Notes under the pieces: model-generated
Told to the model about the DNA's origin: nothing
The model's database searches: none
The model's input: only the letters and a program-made list of their open reading frames with translations
In this document: piece after piece, positions 1 through 9,019 of the stretch
Position numbering within the stretch: the stretch's first letter is position 1
Layout of the letters: the number at the start of each line of letters is the position of its first letter
Assembly: GCF_900564145.1 (NCBI RefSeq)
Contig: NZ_UOOB01000001.1
Span: 868,001-932,000, forward strand
Direction: 5' to 3'
DNA: 64,000 nt
Source: Comamonas sp. lk
Lineage (GTDB): Bacteria; Pseudomonadota; Gammaproteobacteria; Burkholderiales; Burkholderiaceae_C
Made by a program: the position numbers and the translations under genes

Positions 1-657
1 GGCGGCCAGCGCATCGACCTGCTGGGCGTGAAGAAGGAAGACCTGCAAGGCGTGTGGAATGACATAGGCATGCCCTGCGGCCACGCCTACGCCAAGGCCT
101 TGCGCACGGTCAAGACCTGTGTGGGCAGCGAATGGTGCCGCATGGGCACGCAGGACAGCACGCAGATGGGCAAGGATCTGGAGCGGGCCATGTGGCGCAT
201 GTATGCGCCGCACAAGGTGAAGTTCGCCGTCAGCGGCTGTCCGCGCAACTGTGCGGAGTCCGGCATCAAGGACGTGGGAATCATAGGCGTGGACTCGGGT
301 TGGGAGATGTATATCGCCGGCAACGGCGGCATCAAGACCGAGGTGGCGCATTTTTTCACCAAGCTCAAGACCGCCGAGGAAGTGCTGGAGTACACGGGCG
401 CCTTCATGCAGCTGTACCGCCTGGAAGGCTGGTATCTGGAGCGCACCGTGCATTACGTCAACCGCGTCGGGCTAGACCATGTGAAGCGCCGCATTCTTGA
501 AGATGAACCAGGCCGCAAGGCACTGTGGGAGCAGCTGCAGTTTGCGCTGGAAGGCGAGCCCGACCCCTGGTTCGAAACCGACAAGGCGGCTGTGGATACG
601 CGCCAGTTCCAGGCCCTGCCTGTGATGCCAACCCAAAGCACTGGCGTCAGCGCCTGA
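1..657 (+). CDS. nirB: Nitrite reductase (NADH) large subunit, C-terminal part (5' truncated by window edge)
   Basis: The reading frame is open from base 1, so only the last 218 residues are visible. They carry the siroheme/[4Fe-4S] ligand set of assimilatory nitrite and sulfite reductases: a Cys pair in TCVGSEWC and a second pair in SGCPRNCAES. NirB reduces nitrite to ammonium in the cytoplasm with NAD(P)H electrons passed through FAD and an iron-sulfur centre; the FAD part lies upstream of the window. The stop is 23 bases before nirD, and nasA follows, so this is the end of a nitrate assimilation operon. The function is secure from the motifs and neighbours. Confidence 0.95.
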   Translation, partial: GGQRIDLLGVKKEDLQGVWNDIGMPCGHAYAKALRTVKTCVGSEWCRMGTQDSTQMGKDLERAMWRMYAPHKVKFAVSGCPRNCAESGIKDVGIIGVDSGWEMYIAGNGGIKTEVAHFFTKLKTAEEVLEYTGAFMQLYRLEGWYLERTVHYVNRVGLDHVKRRILEDEPGRKALWEQLQFALEGEPDPWFETDKAAVDTRQFQALPVMPTQSTGVSA

Positions 658-680
658 TCAAAAGCACCGAGGAGCCAGAA

Positions 681-1079
681 ATGAGTGAATGGATTTCTAT
701 CTGCACGATTGACGACATCCCCGTGCTGGGCGCACGCCGTGTGGCGCGGGCCAAAGGCCTGGATGTGGCCGTGTTTCGCAATAGCGAAGACGAAGTGTTT
801 GCGCTGCTGGACAGCTGTCCGCACAAGGGCGGGCCTTTGTCGCAAGGCATTGTGTTCGGCCGCAGCGTGGCCTGCCCGCTGCACAACTGGACGATTGCCT
901 TGAGCACCGGCCAGGCAGCGGCGCCCGATGAAGGCTGCACGCCTTATTTCAGCGTGCGTGTGCAGGACGGCGAGGTGCAGCTGTGCGCAGAAGAACTGGC
1001 CAGCCGTGCGCTGGAGCAGACGCGACCGCATGCAGGGCCCGCACATTGCGCTGGCAAGTCTGGCTGCGCCACGGCCTAG
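681..1079 (+). CDS. nirD: Nitrite reductase small subunit, Rieske-type
   Basis: A 132-residue protein starting at an ATG preceded by GAGGAG; the frame is open further upstream but that part overlaps nirB in another frame and is not expected to be translated. It is a Rieske-like ferredoxin fold with the complete ligand set C46-x-H48 and C65-x2-H68 (CPHK and CPLHN), so it should bind a [2Fe-2S] cluster; some NirD proteins have lost these residues. It pairs with NirB for cytoplasmic nitrite reduction. The C-terminus has an unusual short tail containing two further cysteines. Confidence 0.93.
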   Translation: MSEWISICTIDDIPVLGARRVARAKGLDVAVFRNSEDEVFALLDSCPHKGGPLSQGIVFGRSVACPLHNWTIALSTGQAAAPDEGCTPYFSVRVQDGEVQLCAEELASRALEQTRPHAGPAHCAGKSGCATA

Positions 1080-1145
1080 TGTTTTGATTGCTATGAATTG
1101 AATAGCTGTATGCGCTTTTTTGGAAAGCGCTACAGCACGATTTCA
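1080..1145. repeat. Short intergenic repeat with hairpin (GCGCTTT / AAAGCGC)
   Basis: The nirD-nasA gap holds an AT-rich stretch with a small inverted repeat (GCGCTTT, loop, AAAGCGC). The segment at 1102-1118 (ATAGCTGTATGCGCTTT) is repeated exactly at 29162-29178, and looser relatives lie elsewhere in the window. It looks like a family-typical dispersed element inside the transcription unit; a role in processing or partial termination is a guess. Confidence 0.6.
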
Positions 1146-1158
1146 CTGAAAGTCTGCC

Positions 1159-3996
1159 ATGCGTGAGACCAAGTCCACCTGTCCCTACTGCGGCGTCGGC
1201 TGTGGCGTGGTTATCGAGTCCGAGGGGCGCAGCATTGTCGGCGTGCGCGGCGACCCGGACCATCCTGCCAACCAGGGGCGTTTGTGCAGCAAAGGCAGCA
1301 GCCTGCATCTGACCGCTGCACCGGAGCTGGCGCAGCAGGCCCGCTTGCTGCAGCCCATGCGCAGGCTGGAGCGCAGCGCTGCACCGGAGGCGGTGAGCTG
1401 GGATGCTGCCCTGGACGAGGTGGCCGCGCGCATTGCCAACATCCATGCCGATCACGGGCCCGATGCCCTGGGTTTTTACCTCAGCGGTCAGTTGCTGACC
1501 GAGGACTATTACGTCTTCAACAAACTGGTCAAAGGGCTGCTGGGTACCAACAACCTCGATACCAATTCGCGCCTGTGCATGAGCAGTGCTGTGGCCGGCT
1601 ACAAGGCCACGCTGGGTGCCGATGCGCCGCCGGCCTGCTACGAAGATATCGACCTGGCCGGCTGCCTGTTCATCACCGGCAGCAATATGGCCTGGGCCCA
1701 CCCGATTCTGTTCAGACGGGTGGAAGAGGCCAAGGCGCGCAACCCTCAGCTAAAGATCATCGTGGCCGATCCGCGCAAGACGGAGACTGCGGAGCTGGCG
1801 GATCTGTATCTTCCACTGCAGCCGGGCAGCGATGTGATGCTGTTTCACGGCCTGTTGCACATCATGCTGTGGGAGGGCTGGACGGACAGCGCCTATATCG
1901 CGCGGCATACCAGCGGCTTTGCCGAACTCAAGCAGTTGGTGCGCGAGGCGACGCCGGAGCAGGTGTCCCGCGTCTGCGGTCTGCCCGTGGCTGATCTTTA
2001 CCAGGCCGCGCGCTGGATGGCATTGGGCGGAGCCGAAGCTCTGGACGGCCAGCGCCAGCCCACGCTCAGCCTGTATTGCCAGGGCCTGAATCAGAGCCGC
2101 AGCGGCACGGCCAATAACGCGGCGCTGATCAATCTGCATCTGGCCACCGGCCAGATCGGCAGGCCGGGCGCAGGGCCGCTGTCGCTGACCGGCCAACCCA
2201 ATGCCATGGGCGGGCGCGAGGTGGGCGGTCTGTCCAATCTGCTTAGCGCCCACCGCGATCTGGCCAACCCCGAGCACCGTGCCGAAGTCGCTAGCCTGTG
2301 GGGTGTGGACGCTGTTCCCGCGCAACCGGGCAAGGCGGCACTGGAGATGTTCGAGGCCGCCGCCGACGGGCAGATCAAGGCCTTGTGGATTGCCTGCACC
2401 AATCCGGCGCAGAGCATGCCCAATCAGGCCATGGTGCGCAGGGCGTTGGAACGTGCCGAGCTGGTCGTGGTGCAGGAAGCGTTTGCCGCCACCGAAACCA
2501 CGGCCTATGCCGATGTGCTGCTGCCGGCCACTACCTGGGGCGAGAAGCTGGGCACGGTCACCAACAGCGAGCGGCGCATCTCCCGCGTACGCTCTGCCGT
2601 GGCCGCCCCGGGGCTGGCGCAGCATGACTGGCAGATCGGCGTGCAACTGGCACAGCGGCTGGAACGGCGGTTGCGCCCCGGGCTGCCCAGCCTGTTTGCC
2701 TATGACACGGCTCAGGCCGAGGCCGGTGCCGAGGCCATCTGGAACGAGCACCGCGAAAGCACGCGAGGACGCGATCTGGATATCACCGGCCTGAGCTGGA
2801 GCGTGCTGGAGGCACAAGGTCCGCAGCAATGGCCCATGCCCAGCGGCGCAGACACCGGAGTCAAACGCCTGTATGCCGACGGGCGCTTTGCCACGGCCGA
2901 CGGCCGCGCCACTTTCGATGTTCAGCCCTGGAAAGCCGTGGCCGTGCCGCGCGACGCCCGCCATCCCTTCAGCCTCAATACCGGCAGGCTCAGAGACCAG
3001 TGGCATGGCATGACGCGCACCGGGCAGCTGGGCCGGCTCTTCTCCCATGTCAGCGAGCCGCAGCTGCAAATGCATGCGCAGGACATGCAGCGCCTGCAGC
3101 TGCAGTCTGGCGATCTGGTTCATGTCTCCAACCCCTTGGGCGCGATTGCTTTGCCGGTGGTTGCCGATGCGGGCTTGCAGCCGGCCCAGGTGTATCTGCC
3201 CATGCACTGGGGCAGCATGTTTCTGAGTGGCAAAAGCTCCAAGGGGCTGCGACTTGCCGGCGTGAATGCGTTGACCACGGACCAGCGCTGCCCGCGTTCG
3301 CGCCAGCCCGAGCTCAAACATGTGGCGGTCAAGGTGCTCAAGGCCGAGATGCCCTGGACCTGCCTGGGTATGGCATGGCTGGATGAATCCCAGGTGCAGC
3401 GGGTGCGCCAGGCCTTGGCCGCTTTGATGCAGGAATTCGACTTTGCCAGCAGCGTGCTGTTTGGCCGTGCCGTGCCGCTGGAGCAGGCCGCGCAGGGGCG
3501 CAGCGGCGTGCAGTTTCGCGCCGCCGCCTATGAGGCGCCTTCTGCCGCCGTGCTGGCGCGGCTGCATGAGCTGCTGCAGCTGGGCGGGACCGATGCTCTG
3601 CGCTATGTGGATGCGCGTCGCCAGTGCAGCCGTGCCATGGCGCTGCGCAAGCATGAGGGGCAGACCTTGCTCGACAGCTTTCTGCTCTGCGGCGATGCCA
3701 GTGCCGGCCAATGGCTGGCACCGATCTTGCGTGATGAGCAATCAACCCAGAGCTTCGGTCGCCTGTTGCTGGCCTCCGGAAAAATGCCGCCAACGGCCAT
3801 GCCGGCCAGATCCCGTCAGGTCTGTGCCTGCATGAATGTAGATGAGGCCGGCATTACCCAGCAGCTGCAGCAATGCAGCGGCACGGCGCAGGAGCGTCTG
3901 GAGAGTTTGAAAAGCCAGCTGGGTTGCGGCACGCGCTGCGGCTCCTGCATTCCGCAGATCAAGCAGCTGGTGCAAAGCGTTGCTGTCGTTGCATAA
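1159..3996 (+). CDS. nasA: Assimilatory nitrate reductase catalytic subunit (molybdopterin, [4Fe-4S] plus C-terminal BFD-like [2Fe-2S] domain)
   Basis: A 945-residue molybdopterin oxidoreductase that reduces nitrate to nitrite in the cytoplasm. The N-terminus has the [4Fe-4S] motif C8-x2-C11-x3-C15 with a fourth Cys at about residue 43 (GRLCSKG), followed by the bis-MGD domains and the C-terminal dinucleotide-binding domain. The last ~58 residues form a BFD-like [2Fe-2S] domain with C889, C891, C927 and C930, typical of NasA enzymes fed by a flavoprotein or ferredoxin. No twin-arginine signal is present, which fits assimilatory rather than periplasmic NapA. It lies between nirD and a decayed cobA. 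Confidence 0.95.
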   Translation: MRETKSTCPYCGVGCGVVIESEGRSIVGVRGDPDHPANQGRLCSKGSSLHLTAAPELAQQARLLQPMRRLERSAAPEAVSWDAALDEVAARIANIHADHGPDALGFYLSGQLLTEDYYVFNKLVKGLLGTNNLDTNSRLCMSSAVAGYKATLGADAPPACYEDIDLAGCLFITGSNMAWAHPILFRRVEEAKARNPQLKIIVADPRKTETAELADLYLPLQPGSDVMLFHGLLHIMLWEGWTDSAYIARHTSGFAELKQLVREATPEQVSRVCGLPVADLYQAARWMALGGAEALDGQRQPTLSLYCQGLNQSRSGTANNAALINLHLATGQIGRPGAGPLSLTGQPNAMGGREVGGLSNLLSAHRDLANPEHRAEVASLWGVDAVPAQPGKAALEMFEAAADGQIKALWIACTNPAQSMPNQAMVRRALERAELVVVQEAFAATETTAYADVLLPATTWGEKLGTVTNSERRISRVRSAVAAPGLAQHDWQIGVQLAQRLERRLRPGLPSLFAYDTAQAEAGAEAIWNEHRESTRGRDLDITGLSWSVLEAQGPQQWPMPSGADTGVKRLYADGRFATADGRATFDVQPWKAVAVPRDARHPFSLNTGRLRDQWHGMTRTGQLGRLFSHVSEPQLQMHAQDMQRLQLQSGDLVHVSNPLGAIALPVVADAGLQPAQVYLPMHWGSMFLSGKSSKGLRLAGVNALTTDQRCPRSRQPELKHVAVKVLKAEMPWTCLGMAWLDESQVQRVRQALAALMQEFDFASSVLFGRAVPLEQAAQGRSGVQFRAAAYEAPSAAVLARLHELLQLGGTDALRYVDARRQCSRAMALRKHEGQTLLDSFLLCGDASAGQWLAPILRDEQSTQSFGRLLLASGKMPPTAMPARSRQVCACMNVDEAGITQQLQQCSGTAQERLESLKSQLGCGTRCGSCIPQIKQLVQSVAVVA

Positions 3997-4019
3997 GCTT
4001 TTTAAAGCGAAAGGTCGGT

Positions 4020-4626
4020 ATGAACTCTCCCGAGACACCTCTGCCATCGCCAGGCTGCTGCTATCTGGTCGGTGCCGGGCCCGGCGGCCCCGAGCTGCTG
4101 ACTGTCAAAGCCTTGAAGCTCATACAGGCGGCCACCTTGCTGCTGGTGGACGATCTGGTCTCGCCCGAAATCGTGGCCCTGGCCAGCCCGGCGGCGCGTG
4201 TCATCCAGGTGGGCAAGCGCGGCGGGCGCGAGAGCAGCTCGCAGGCCTTCATCGAAAAGCTGATGGTCATGGCCGCAGGCCAGGGCGAAGTGGTGGTGTG
4301 GCTCAAGGGCGGCGGCGAACCCGTTACCTTTGACCGCGATGGTGAAGAGGCAGAGCGTTTGAAGGCGGCTGGCGTGCCGGTACACGTGGTCAGCGGTATC
4401 ACATCGGAGCGGGTGAGCGCCGCGCCGCTCATGCACAGCCATCACGCGCATGGTGCGATTTTCATAGCTGGCAAGGTACGGCCAGACGATGCGACGCCCG
4501 GCCGGACGAGGCCGGGCCTGGTGGCCTATAGAGGCGCGCCGTGTGAAATTGAAACGCGCTGTGCCGGGTTTGCCTGACGGCACCCCGGCTCAAACGCTGA
4601 TTTGTCACCCAATGGTCTCAGGGTGA
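4020..4626 (+). pseudogene. cobA: Decayed uroporphyrinogen-III C-methyltransferase (cobA/SUMT) remnant
   Basis: The first frame (stop at 4577) begins with a clear SUMT signature (CYLVGAGPGGPELLTVKAL, then LVDDLVSPEI and VGKRGGRES). The normally conserved RLKGGDPFVFGRGGEE motif reads here as WLKGGGEPVTFDRDGEE, so the key Asp is lost. Family members are about 250-280 residues; this frame gives 186. At about 4565 the homology continues in the +1 frame (GLPDGTPAQTLICHP, matching the usual 'LPxxTPv' segment) until a stop near 4626, so there is a frameshift plus a C-terminal deletion. SUMT would supply precorrin-2 for the siroheme of NirB; an intact copy must exist elsewhere if nitrite reduction works. 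Confidence 0.72.
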
Positions 4627-4751
4627 TGCAAAGCATGACTAGAATTTGGCTGGGCCCGGAACCTTGGCTTTCGGGCTTCCCCTTGGTCATTCACCATGCC
4701 AGACCTTGTACATCGCAAGGGGGATGAGGGCTGGCACATCCGAGAGCCGTG

Positions 4752-6194
4752 ATGAGCATTGCATACCCAGATACCCAGCTTTTGATTGAAGGCCAGTGGC
4801 AGGACGCCGCCAGTGGCAAGAAGATTGATGTGCGCAACCCCGCCACGGGCGAGGTGATTGGCCGCGTGGCCCATGCCGATATCACTGATCTGGACCGCGC
4901 TCTGGCCGCGGCAGACAAAGGTTTCCAAGTCTGGCGCAAGGTCTCGGCACACGAGCGCGGCGCCATCATGCGCCGTGCAGCCGCCTTGCTCAAGGAGCGT
5001 GCCGACGAGATTGCTGCGCTGCTGACCCAGGAGCAAGGCAAGCCGTTGGCCGAAGCCAAGGTGGAAATCATTGCCGGTGCCGGCATCATTGAATGGTTTG
5101 CCGACGAGTCGCTGCGCATTTACGGCCGCATCGTGCCTTCGCGCAAGCCCGAGATCCAGCAACTGGTCATCAAGGAGCCCGTGGGCCCGGTGGCGGCTTT
5201 CACGCCCTGGAACTTCCCCGTCAACCAGATCGTGCGCAAGATTGGTGCGGCGCTAGCTTCGGGTTGCTCCTTCCTGTGCAAAGCACCTGAAGAAACTCCC
5301 GCTTCGCCTGCCGCGCTGCTCAAATGTTTTGTGGATGCCGGCATTCCCGCCGGCGTGGTGGGTCTGGTCTATGGCGATCCGGCCCAGATTTCTTCCTACC
5401 TGATTGCCAGCCCCGTGATCCGCAAGGTCACCTTCACCGGCTCCACCGCCGTAGGCAAGCAGCTGGCGGCGCTGGCCGGTCAGCACATGAAGCGTTCCAC
5501 CATGGAGCTGGGCGGTCACGCTCCCGTGATCGTGGCCGAGGATGCCGATGTGGAGCTGGCTGTGAAGGCGGCCGGTGCGGCCAAGTTCCGCAACGCGGGC
5601 CAGGTCTGCATCTCGCCCACGCGCTTTCTGGTGCACAACAGCGTGCGTGAGGATTTCACCCGCGCCATGGTGGCTCATGCCCAGGCGCTGAGCGTGGGCA
5701 ACGGCCTGGAAAAAGGCGTGCAGATGGGCCCGCTGGCCAATCCGCGCCGCGTGACCGCGCTGACGCAAATGGTGCAGGACGCCGAAAAGCACGGTGCCAA
5801 GCTGCTGGCCGGCGGCAACGCTTTTGGCGATGCAGGCAACTTCTTTGCGCCCACGGTGCTGGCCGATGTGCCGCTGTCGGCAGACATCTTCAACAACGAG
5901 CCTTTCGGCCCCGTGGCCGCCATTCGCGGCTTCGACAAGCTGGAAGATGCTATTCAAGAGGCCAACCGCCTCTCATACGGTCTGGCGGCCTATGCCTTCA
6001 CCCGCTCGCTCAAGACGGCGCATCAGCTGTCGCAGGATGTGGAGACGGGCATGCTGTGGGTGAACCAGCCTGCGCTGCCCTCGGCCGAGCTGCCGTTTGG
6101 CGGTGTCAAGGATTCCGGCTACGGTTCCGAAGGCGGCCCCGAGGCGCTGGAGTCGTATCTGGTATCCAAGGCCGTGGCTATTACCTGTGTGTAA
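4752..6194 (+). CDS. NAD(P)-dependent aldehyde dehydrogenase, succinate-semialdehyde dehydrogenase-like
   Basis: A 480-residue ALDH-superfamily enzyme that oxidises an aldehyde to the acid. Visible motifs are the cofactor-binding [20 protein letters not shown], the general-base Glu in MELGGHAP, and the catalytic Cys in [11 protein letters not shown], ending with the usual [11 protein letters not shown]. Length and overall pattern fit the GabD/SSADH branch, but [10 protein letters not shown] and CISPTRF differ from classical GabD, so the true substrate could be another semialdehyde. A GTG at 4749 directly before the ATG could serve as an alternative start. It appears monocistronic, followed by a terminator at 6322. 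Confidence 0.8.
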   Translation: MSIAYPDTQLLIEGQWQDAASGKKIDVRNPATGEVIGRVAHADITDLDRALAAADKGFQVWRKVSAHERGAIMRRAAALLKERADEIAALLTQEQGKPLAEAKVEIIAGAGIIEWFADESLRIYGRIVPSRKPEIQQLVIKEPVGPVAAFTPWNFPVNQIVRKIGAALASGCSFLCKAPEETPASPAALLKCFVDAGIPAGVVGLVYGDPAQISSYLIASPVIRKVTFTGSTAVGKQLAALAGQHMKRSTMELGGHAPVIVAEDADVELAVKAAGAAKFRNAGQVCISPTRFLVHNSVREDFTRAMVAHAQALSVGNGLEKGVQMGPLANPRRVTALTQMVQDAEKHGAKLLAGGNAFGDAGNFFAPTVLADVPLSADIFNNEPFGPVAAIRGFDKLEDAIQEANRLSYGLAAYAFTRSLKTAHQLSQDVETGMLWVNQPALPSAELPFGGVKDSGYGSEGGPEALESYLVSKAVAITCV

Positions 6195-6290
6195 CCCCCT
6201 GAGGCGCTGCGCGCCTTCCCCCTTTCTCGCTTCGCGGAAGGGGGACGACAGCATCGCTGCGGGGCGGCCCTTGCTTGCTGCCCCTTTGTT
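6193..6290. repeat. Intergenic GC-rich dispersed repeat
   Basis: The sequence just after the aldehyde dehydrogenase stop begins CCCCCTGAGGCGCTGCGCGCC and continues with a CCCCCTTTC / GAAGGGGG inverted repeat around CGCTTCGCG. I recognise this as the kind of REP-like element that recurs between genes in Comamonadaceae genomes; only one copy lies in this window, so the repeat call rests on recollection and on its self-complementary structure. Confidence 0.5.
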
Positions 6291-6321
6291 GGAGGGCGCC
6301 GGTTTTTAAGGCGCAGGCTAT

Positions 6322-6356
6322 AAAAAAGCCGCTGTGTTTTGCAGCGGCTTTTTGCT
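6322..6356. terminator. Bidirectional intrinsic terminator
   Basis: GCCGCTG, a TTTT loop, then a complementary CAGCGGC, flanked by an A run on the left and a T run on the right. It lies between the convergent aldehyde dehydrogenase (+) and FUSC transporter (-) genes and can serve both. Confidence 0.85.
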
Positions 6357-6373
6357 TTTATGGGTGATGGTGC

Positions 6374-8368
6374 TCAGGCAATCTTGGCGGTGCTGGCAAA
6401 AAAGGTTGGATGCGCTCCAATGTCCTGGGCTGCCAGTTGCAGCTGCAAGGCCTGCTCGGGCTGCCGGTGTTGGATTCGTTTGGCAACCGCGCGCAGCAAG
6501 GGCACGGCCTTGGCAGGTGCCGCCTGCAGGTTTTGCAGGCGCAGCAGTGCGCTGCGCACGCTGCGTGCCGTGCTTTCGGACTGCAGCACATCGTCGCTCA
6601 AGCCGTGCAGCACGTGGACGGCCTTGCCCACGCGCAGAGCGGCCAGTCCGCAACTGGCGGCTTGCTGTACTTCGGCGGGGCCGGCTTTCTCGCTGGCACG
6701 CACCAGACGCAGCAGGCGGTGGAACAGGCGAGCGCGCCAGATGCGCACATCCTTGGTGTGCATGGGGGCTGCGGCCATGTCCTGCAGCTCATGGACCATC
6801 ATGGCGCGCAGGCCTTGCAGCCTGCCTTGCACCGTGATCGGCAGTATGAAGCGGTAAGCCAGCCAGCCGGCCAGGGGGCCGGTGATGATGGCCACGGCCA
6901 TGGCCAGCGAATGGCCGTAATCCAGGGTGTAGGGAAACTGCGGCGACAGCGCCAGCAGCAGCACCATATTGCAGTCATAGCCCGAGAGCATGGTGCGGCG
7001 GTGGCTGAACAGCAGGGCGCCTATGAAGATGAAGGGCATCATCCACAGCACCATCTGCAGCTGGCTGCCGGCCAGCGGCCAGACCAGCCACTGGCAGGCC
7101 AGGGCCACGGCGGCTCCCATGGCCTGGCCCAGGATCACATAGCGCATGGTGAAGGCCGGGTTCTCGAAGGAGGAGAACACGGTGATCATCACCGACAGAC
7201 CCAGCAGCATATAGGCGCCGCCGCTCCAGCCGGTGATGACCCAGATCAGGCCCACCAGAAAGATGGAGCTGAAAGCGCGCAGCATGGCGCGGCGGGCGCT
7301 GACCCAGTCGCTGTGCAGCACCACGGGCAGCTGGCGGGCGCGATGCTGGCTGGGCAGGGGCAGATCGCTGGCGGCCACCAGATGGGCCTGCAGGGCCAGG
7401 CCGATGTTGCCAATGATTTCCTGGGCATGGCCCCAGCCGGCAGCGGCATCGCGAGCCCTGGCGATGGCATCTATGGCGGCATGCGGAGCGGGCTGGGTTT
7501 CCAGCAGCTTGGCGGCCTGCTCCAGCGCTTCGGCCATGGTCAGTGCATGGGCGCTGCTGAAATCGGCGGTGATGGTCTTGCCCGTGCTGTCACGCAGCCA
7601 CAGCAGCGCAGAGATTTGCGTGTTCATCAGCCGGCGCAGAGCACGCACGGCGCGGCGTGAGCGCTGCGAGCCGGCCGCATGCGGCTCCAGCCCTTCCTCG
7701 ATCAAGGCCAGGGCCGAAAGTCGCTCGGCCAGTTCTTTGGGGCTCAAGGCGCTCTGGCCCGGCTTTACCTGTCGGGCTGCCGCAGCCATATCGCGCAGCA
7801 AACGGGCGCACAGGCGGCGCACCTGGCCGTTGCCCGGAATCTCTGCGTCCGCAGGAATGAACAGCCAGCCCACGATGAGCGCTGCCACCACGCCGGTGAG
7901 TGCGGTCAGCAGTCGGTCCCAGCCCAGTGCGTACACATGGGCGGGATGGCCGGAATCGAGCAGGGCCACCATGGCTGCAGAGTAGCCGGCCAGCATGGTG
8001 CCGTAAGACGCAAAGCCGCGCTGCAGATTGCCCAGGCCTGCGCACAGCCCCATCCAGAGGGCCAGGCCCGTGACCAGATACAGCAGATGGCCTTGTGCCA
8101 GCAGCACCAGGCCCACGCCGCCCGCGATGCCGATGATGGTGCCGGTGATACGGAAAAAGCTTTTCTCCAGCATTTGGCCGCGCAGAGGCTGAGAAGCGGC
8201 CCAGACCGTCATGCCTGCCCATTGCGGGTGTTGTAGCCCCAGAGCCCAGGCAGCGAATACGGCCAGACAGGCTGCAAACGCGGTGCGCAGATGCTGGCGC
8301 AGGCGCGGGCTGTCAAAGCCCCAACCGGCGGCGCGCTCCAGAAAGCGGTCGTAGCTGGCCAGGCTCAT
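6374..8368 (-). CDS. FUSC family inner-membrane protein (AaeB-like aromatic acid efflux)
   Basis: A 664-residue membrane protein with two hydrophobic blocks (about residues 25-190 and 350-500), each followed by a soluble stretch. This is the duplicated FUSC/ArAE layout of AaeB-type pumps that export aromatic carboxylic acids. The ATG start overlaps the marR stop in an ATGA arrangement (8365-8368), so translation is probably coupled and the MarR protein is its likely regulator. The AaeA-type periplasmic adaptor that E. coli AaeB uses is not next to it. The family is clear; the substrate is inferred only. Confidence 0.8.
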   Translation of the reverse strand: MSLASYDRFLERAAGWGFDSPRLRQHLRTAFAACLAVFAAWALGLQHPQWAGMTVWAASQPLRGQMLEKSFFRITGTIIGIAGGVGLVLLAQGHLLYLVTGLALWMGLCAGLGNLQRGFASYGTMLAGYSAAMVALLDSGHPAHVYALGWDRLLTALTGVVAALIVGWLFIPADAEIPGNGQVRRLCARLLRDMAAAARQVKPGQSALSPKELAERLSALALIEEGLEPHAAGSQRSRRAVRALRRLMNTQISALLWLRDSTGKTITADFSSAHALTMAEALEQAAKLLETQPAPHAAIDAIARARDAAAGWGHAQEIIGNIGLALQAHLVAASDLPLPSQHRARQLPVVLHSDWVSARRAMLRAFSSIFLVGLIWVITGWSGGAYMLLGLSVMITVFSSFENPAFTMRYVILGQAMGAAVALACQWLVWPLAGSQLQMVLWMMPFIFIGALLFSHRRTMLSGYDCNMVLLLALSPQFPYTLDYGHSLAMAVAIITGPLAGWLAYRFILPITVQGRLQGLRAMMVHELQDMAAAPMHTKDVRIWRARLFHRLLRLVRASEKAGPAEVQQAASCGLAALRVGKAVHVLHGLSDDVLQSESTARSVRSALLRLQNLQAAPAKAVPLLRAVAKRIQHRQPEQALQLQLAAQDIGAHPTFFASTAKIA

Positions 8369-8862
8369 GCTCTCACCTCGGGTGCATCCTCGGGTTGTGG
8401 CGTGTTGCAACGCTCGACATGCATCTGCTCTATGCGTGCACGGATCTTGTTGACCCCGCCCAGCATGGCTTCGACTTCTGTCTCGCTCAGGTCTTGCAGC
8501 ATGGCCAGCTCTGCCTGCAGCATGGTGGCGCGTATGCGATCCACGGCGACATGGCCTTCGGCGGTGAGAAAAATGCGTTTGCTGCGGCGGTCGGCAGCAT
8601 CGGCGCGGCGCTCCACCCAGGCATGGCCTTCCAGAATGTCCAGCAGACGCACCAGACTGGAGCCGTCCAGGCCCACACGCTCGGCCAGTTCCTTCTGGGT
8701 CACGCCATCGCCCCAGGCGCGCAAATGGATCAGTGGCGTCCAGGTGGCATCGGTCAGGCCGCTGGCGGCCAGCTGATCTTCCACCAGGCGGCGCCATTGG
8801 CGGGTGAGGGTGACCATCAGAAAGCCCAGACGGTCGCGGGAAGGTGCATCAGCAAAAGACAT
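8365..8862 (-). CDS. MarR family transcriptional regulator
   Basis: A 165-residue winged-helix protein with the MarR core TQKELAERVGLDGSSLVRLLDILE, followed by a wing containing ADRRSKRIFLTAEG. It is first in a two-gene unit with the FUSC efflux gene, overlapping it by 4 bases. A near-perfect inverted repeat at 8883-8913, about 20 bases upstream of the start, is a good autoregulatory operator candidate. MarR proteins in this setting usually repress and are released by a phenolic or aromatic ligand; the ligand here is unknown. Confidence 0.9.
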   Translation of the reverse strand: MSFADAPSRDRLGFLMVTLTRQWRRLVEDQLAASGLTDATWTPLIHLRAWGDGVTQKELAERVGLDGSSLVRLLDILEGHAWVERRADAADRRSKRIFLTAEGHVAVDRIRATMLQAELAMLQDLSETEVEAMLGGVNKIRARIEQMHVERCNTPQPEDAPEVRA

Positions 8863-8882
8863 GCTGCCGATTTTATTTGTTG

Positions 8883-8913
8883 TTCAATTAATTTGTAATT
8901 CAAATTAGTTGAA
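8883..8913 (-). promoter_or_regulatory. Candidate MarR operator (13-bp inverted repeat)
   Basis: The arms TTCAATTAATTTG (8883-8895) and CAAATTAGTTGAA (8901-8913) are complementary except for one position, separated by 5 bases. The site is strongly AT-rich against a GC-rich background and lies immediately upstream of marR, in the size range of MarR-family operators. Confidence 0.6.
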
Positions 8914-8960
8914 TAAGCATTGATGTTGTGGGTAATTCCTTGATTTTTGATAGTGGAAAT

Positions 8961-8990
8961 AAAAAAAGAGAGCGCATGGCGCTCTCTTTG
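8961..8990 (-). terminator. Intrinsic terminator downstream of yeiH-like gene
   Basis: AGAGAGCGC and GCGCTCTCT form a stem with a short loop; read on the minus strand it is followed by a T run (the A run at 8961-8967). It lies 30 bases beyond the YeiH stop codon. Confidence 0.8.
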
Positions 8991-9019
8991 AAAGGGGTTG
9001 AAGCTTGTTGGACTGGTTT

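Noticed and set aside
4020..4577. cobA-like frame as a functional short SUMT
   Set aside because: Homology continues in a different frame after the stop, and a key motif is degraded, so it is better called a pseudogene.
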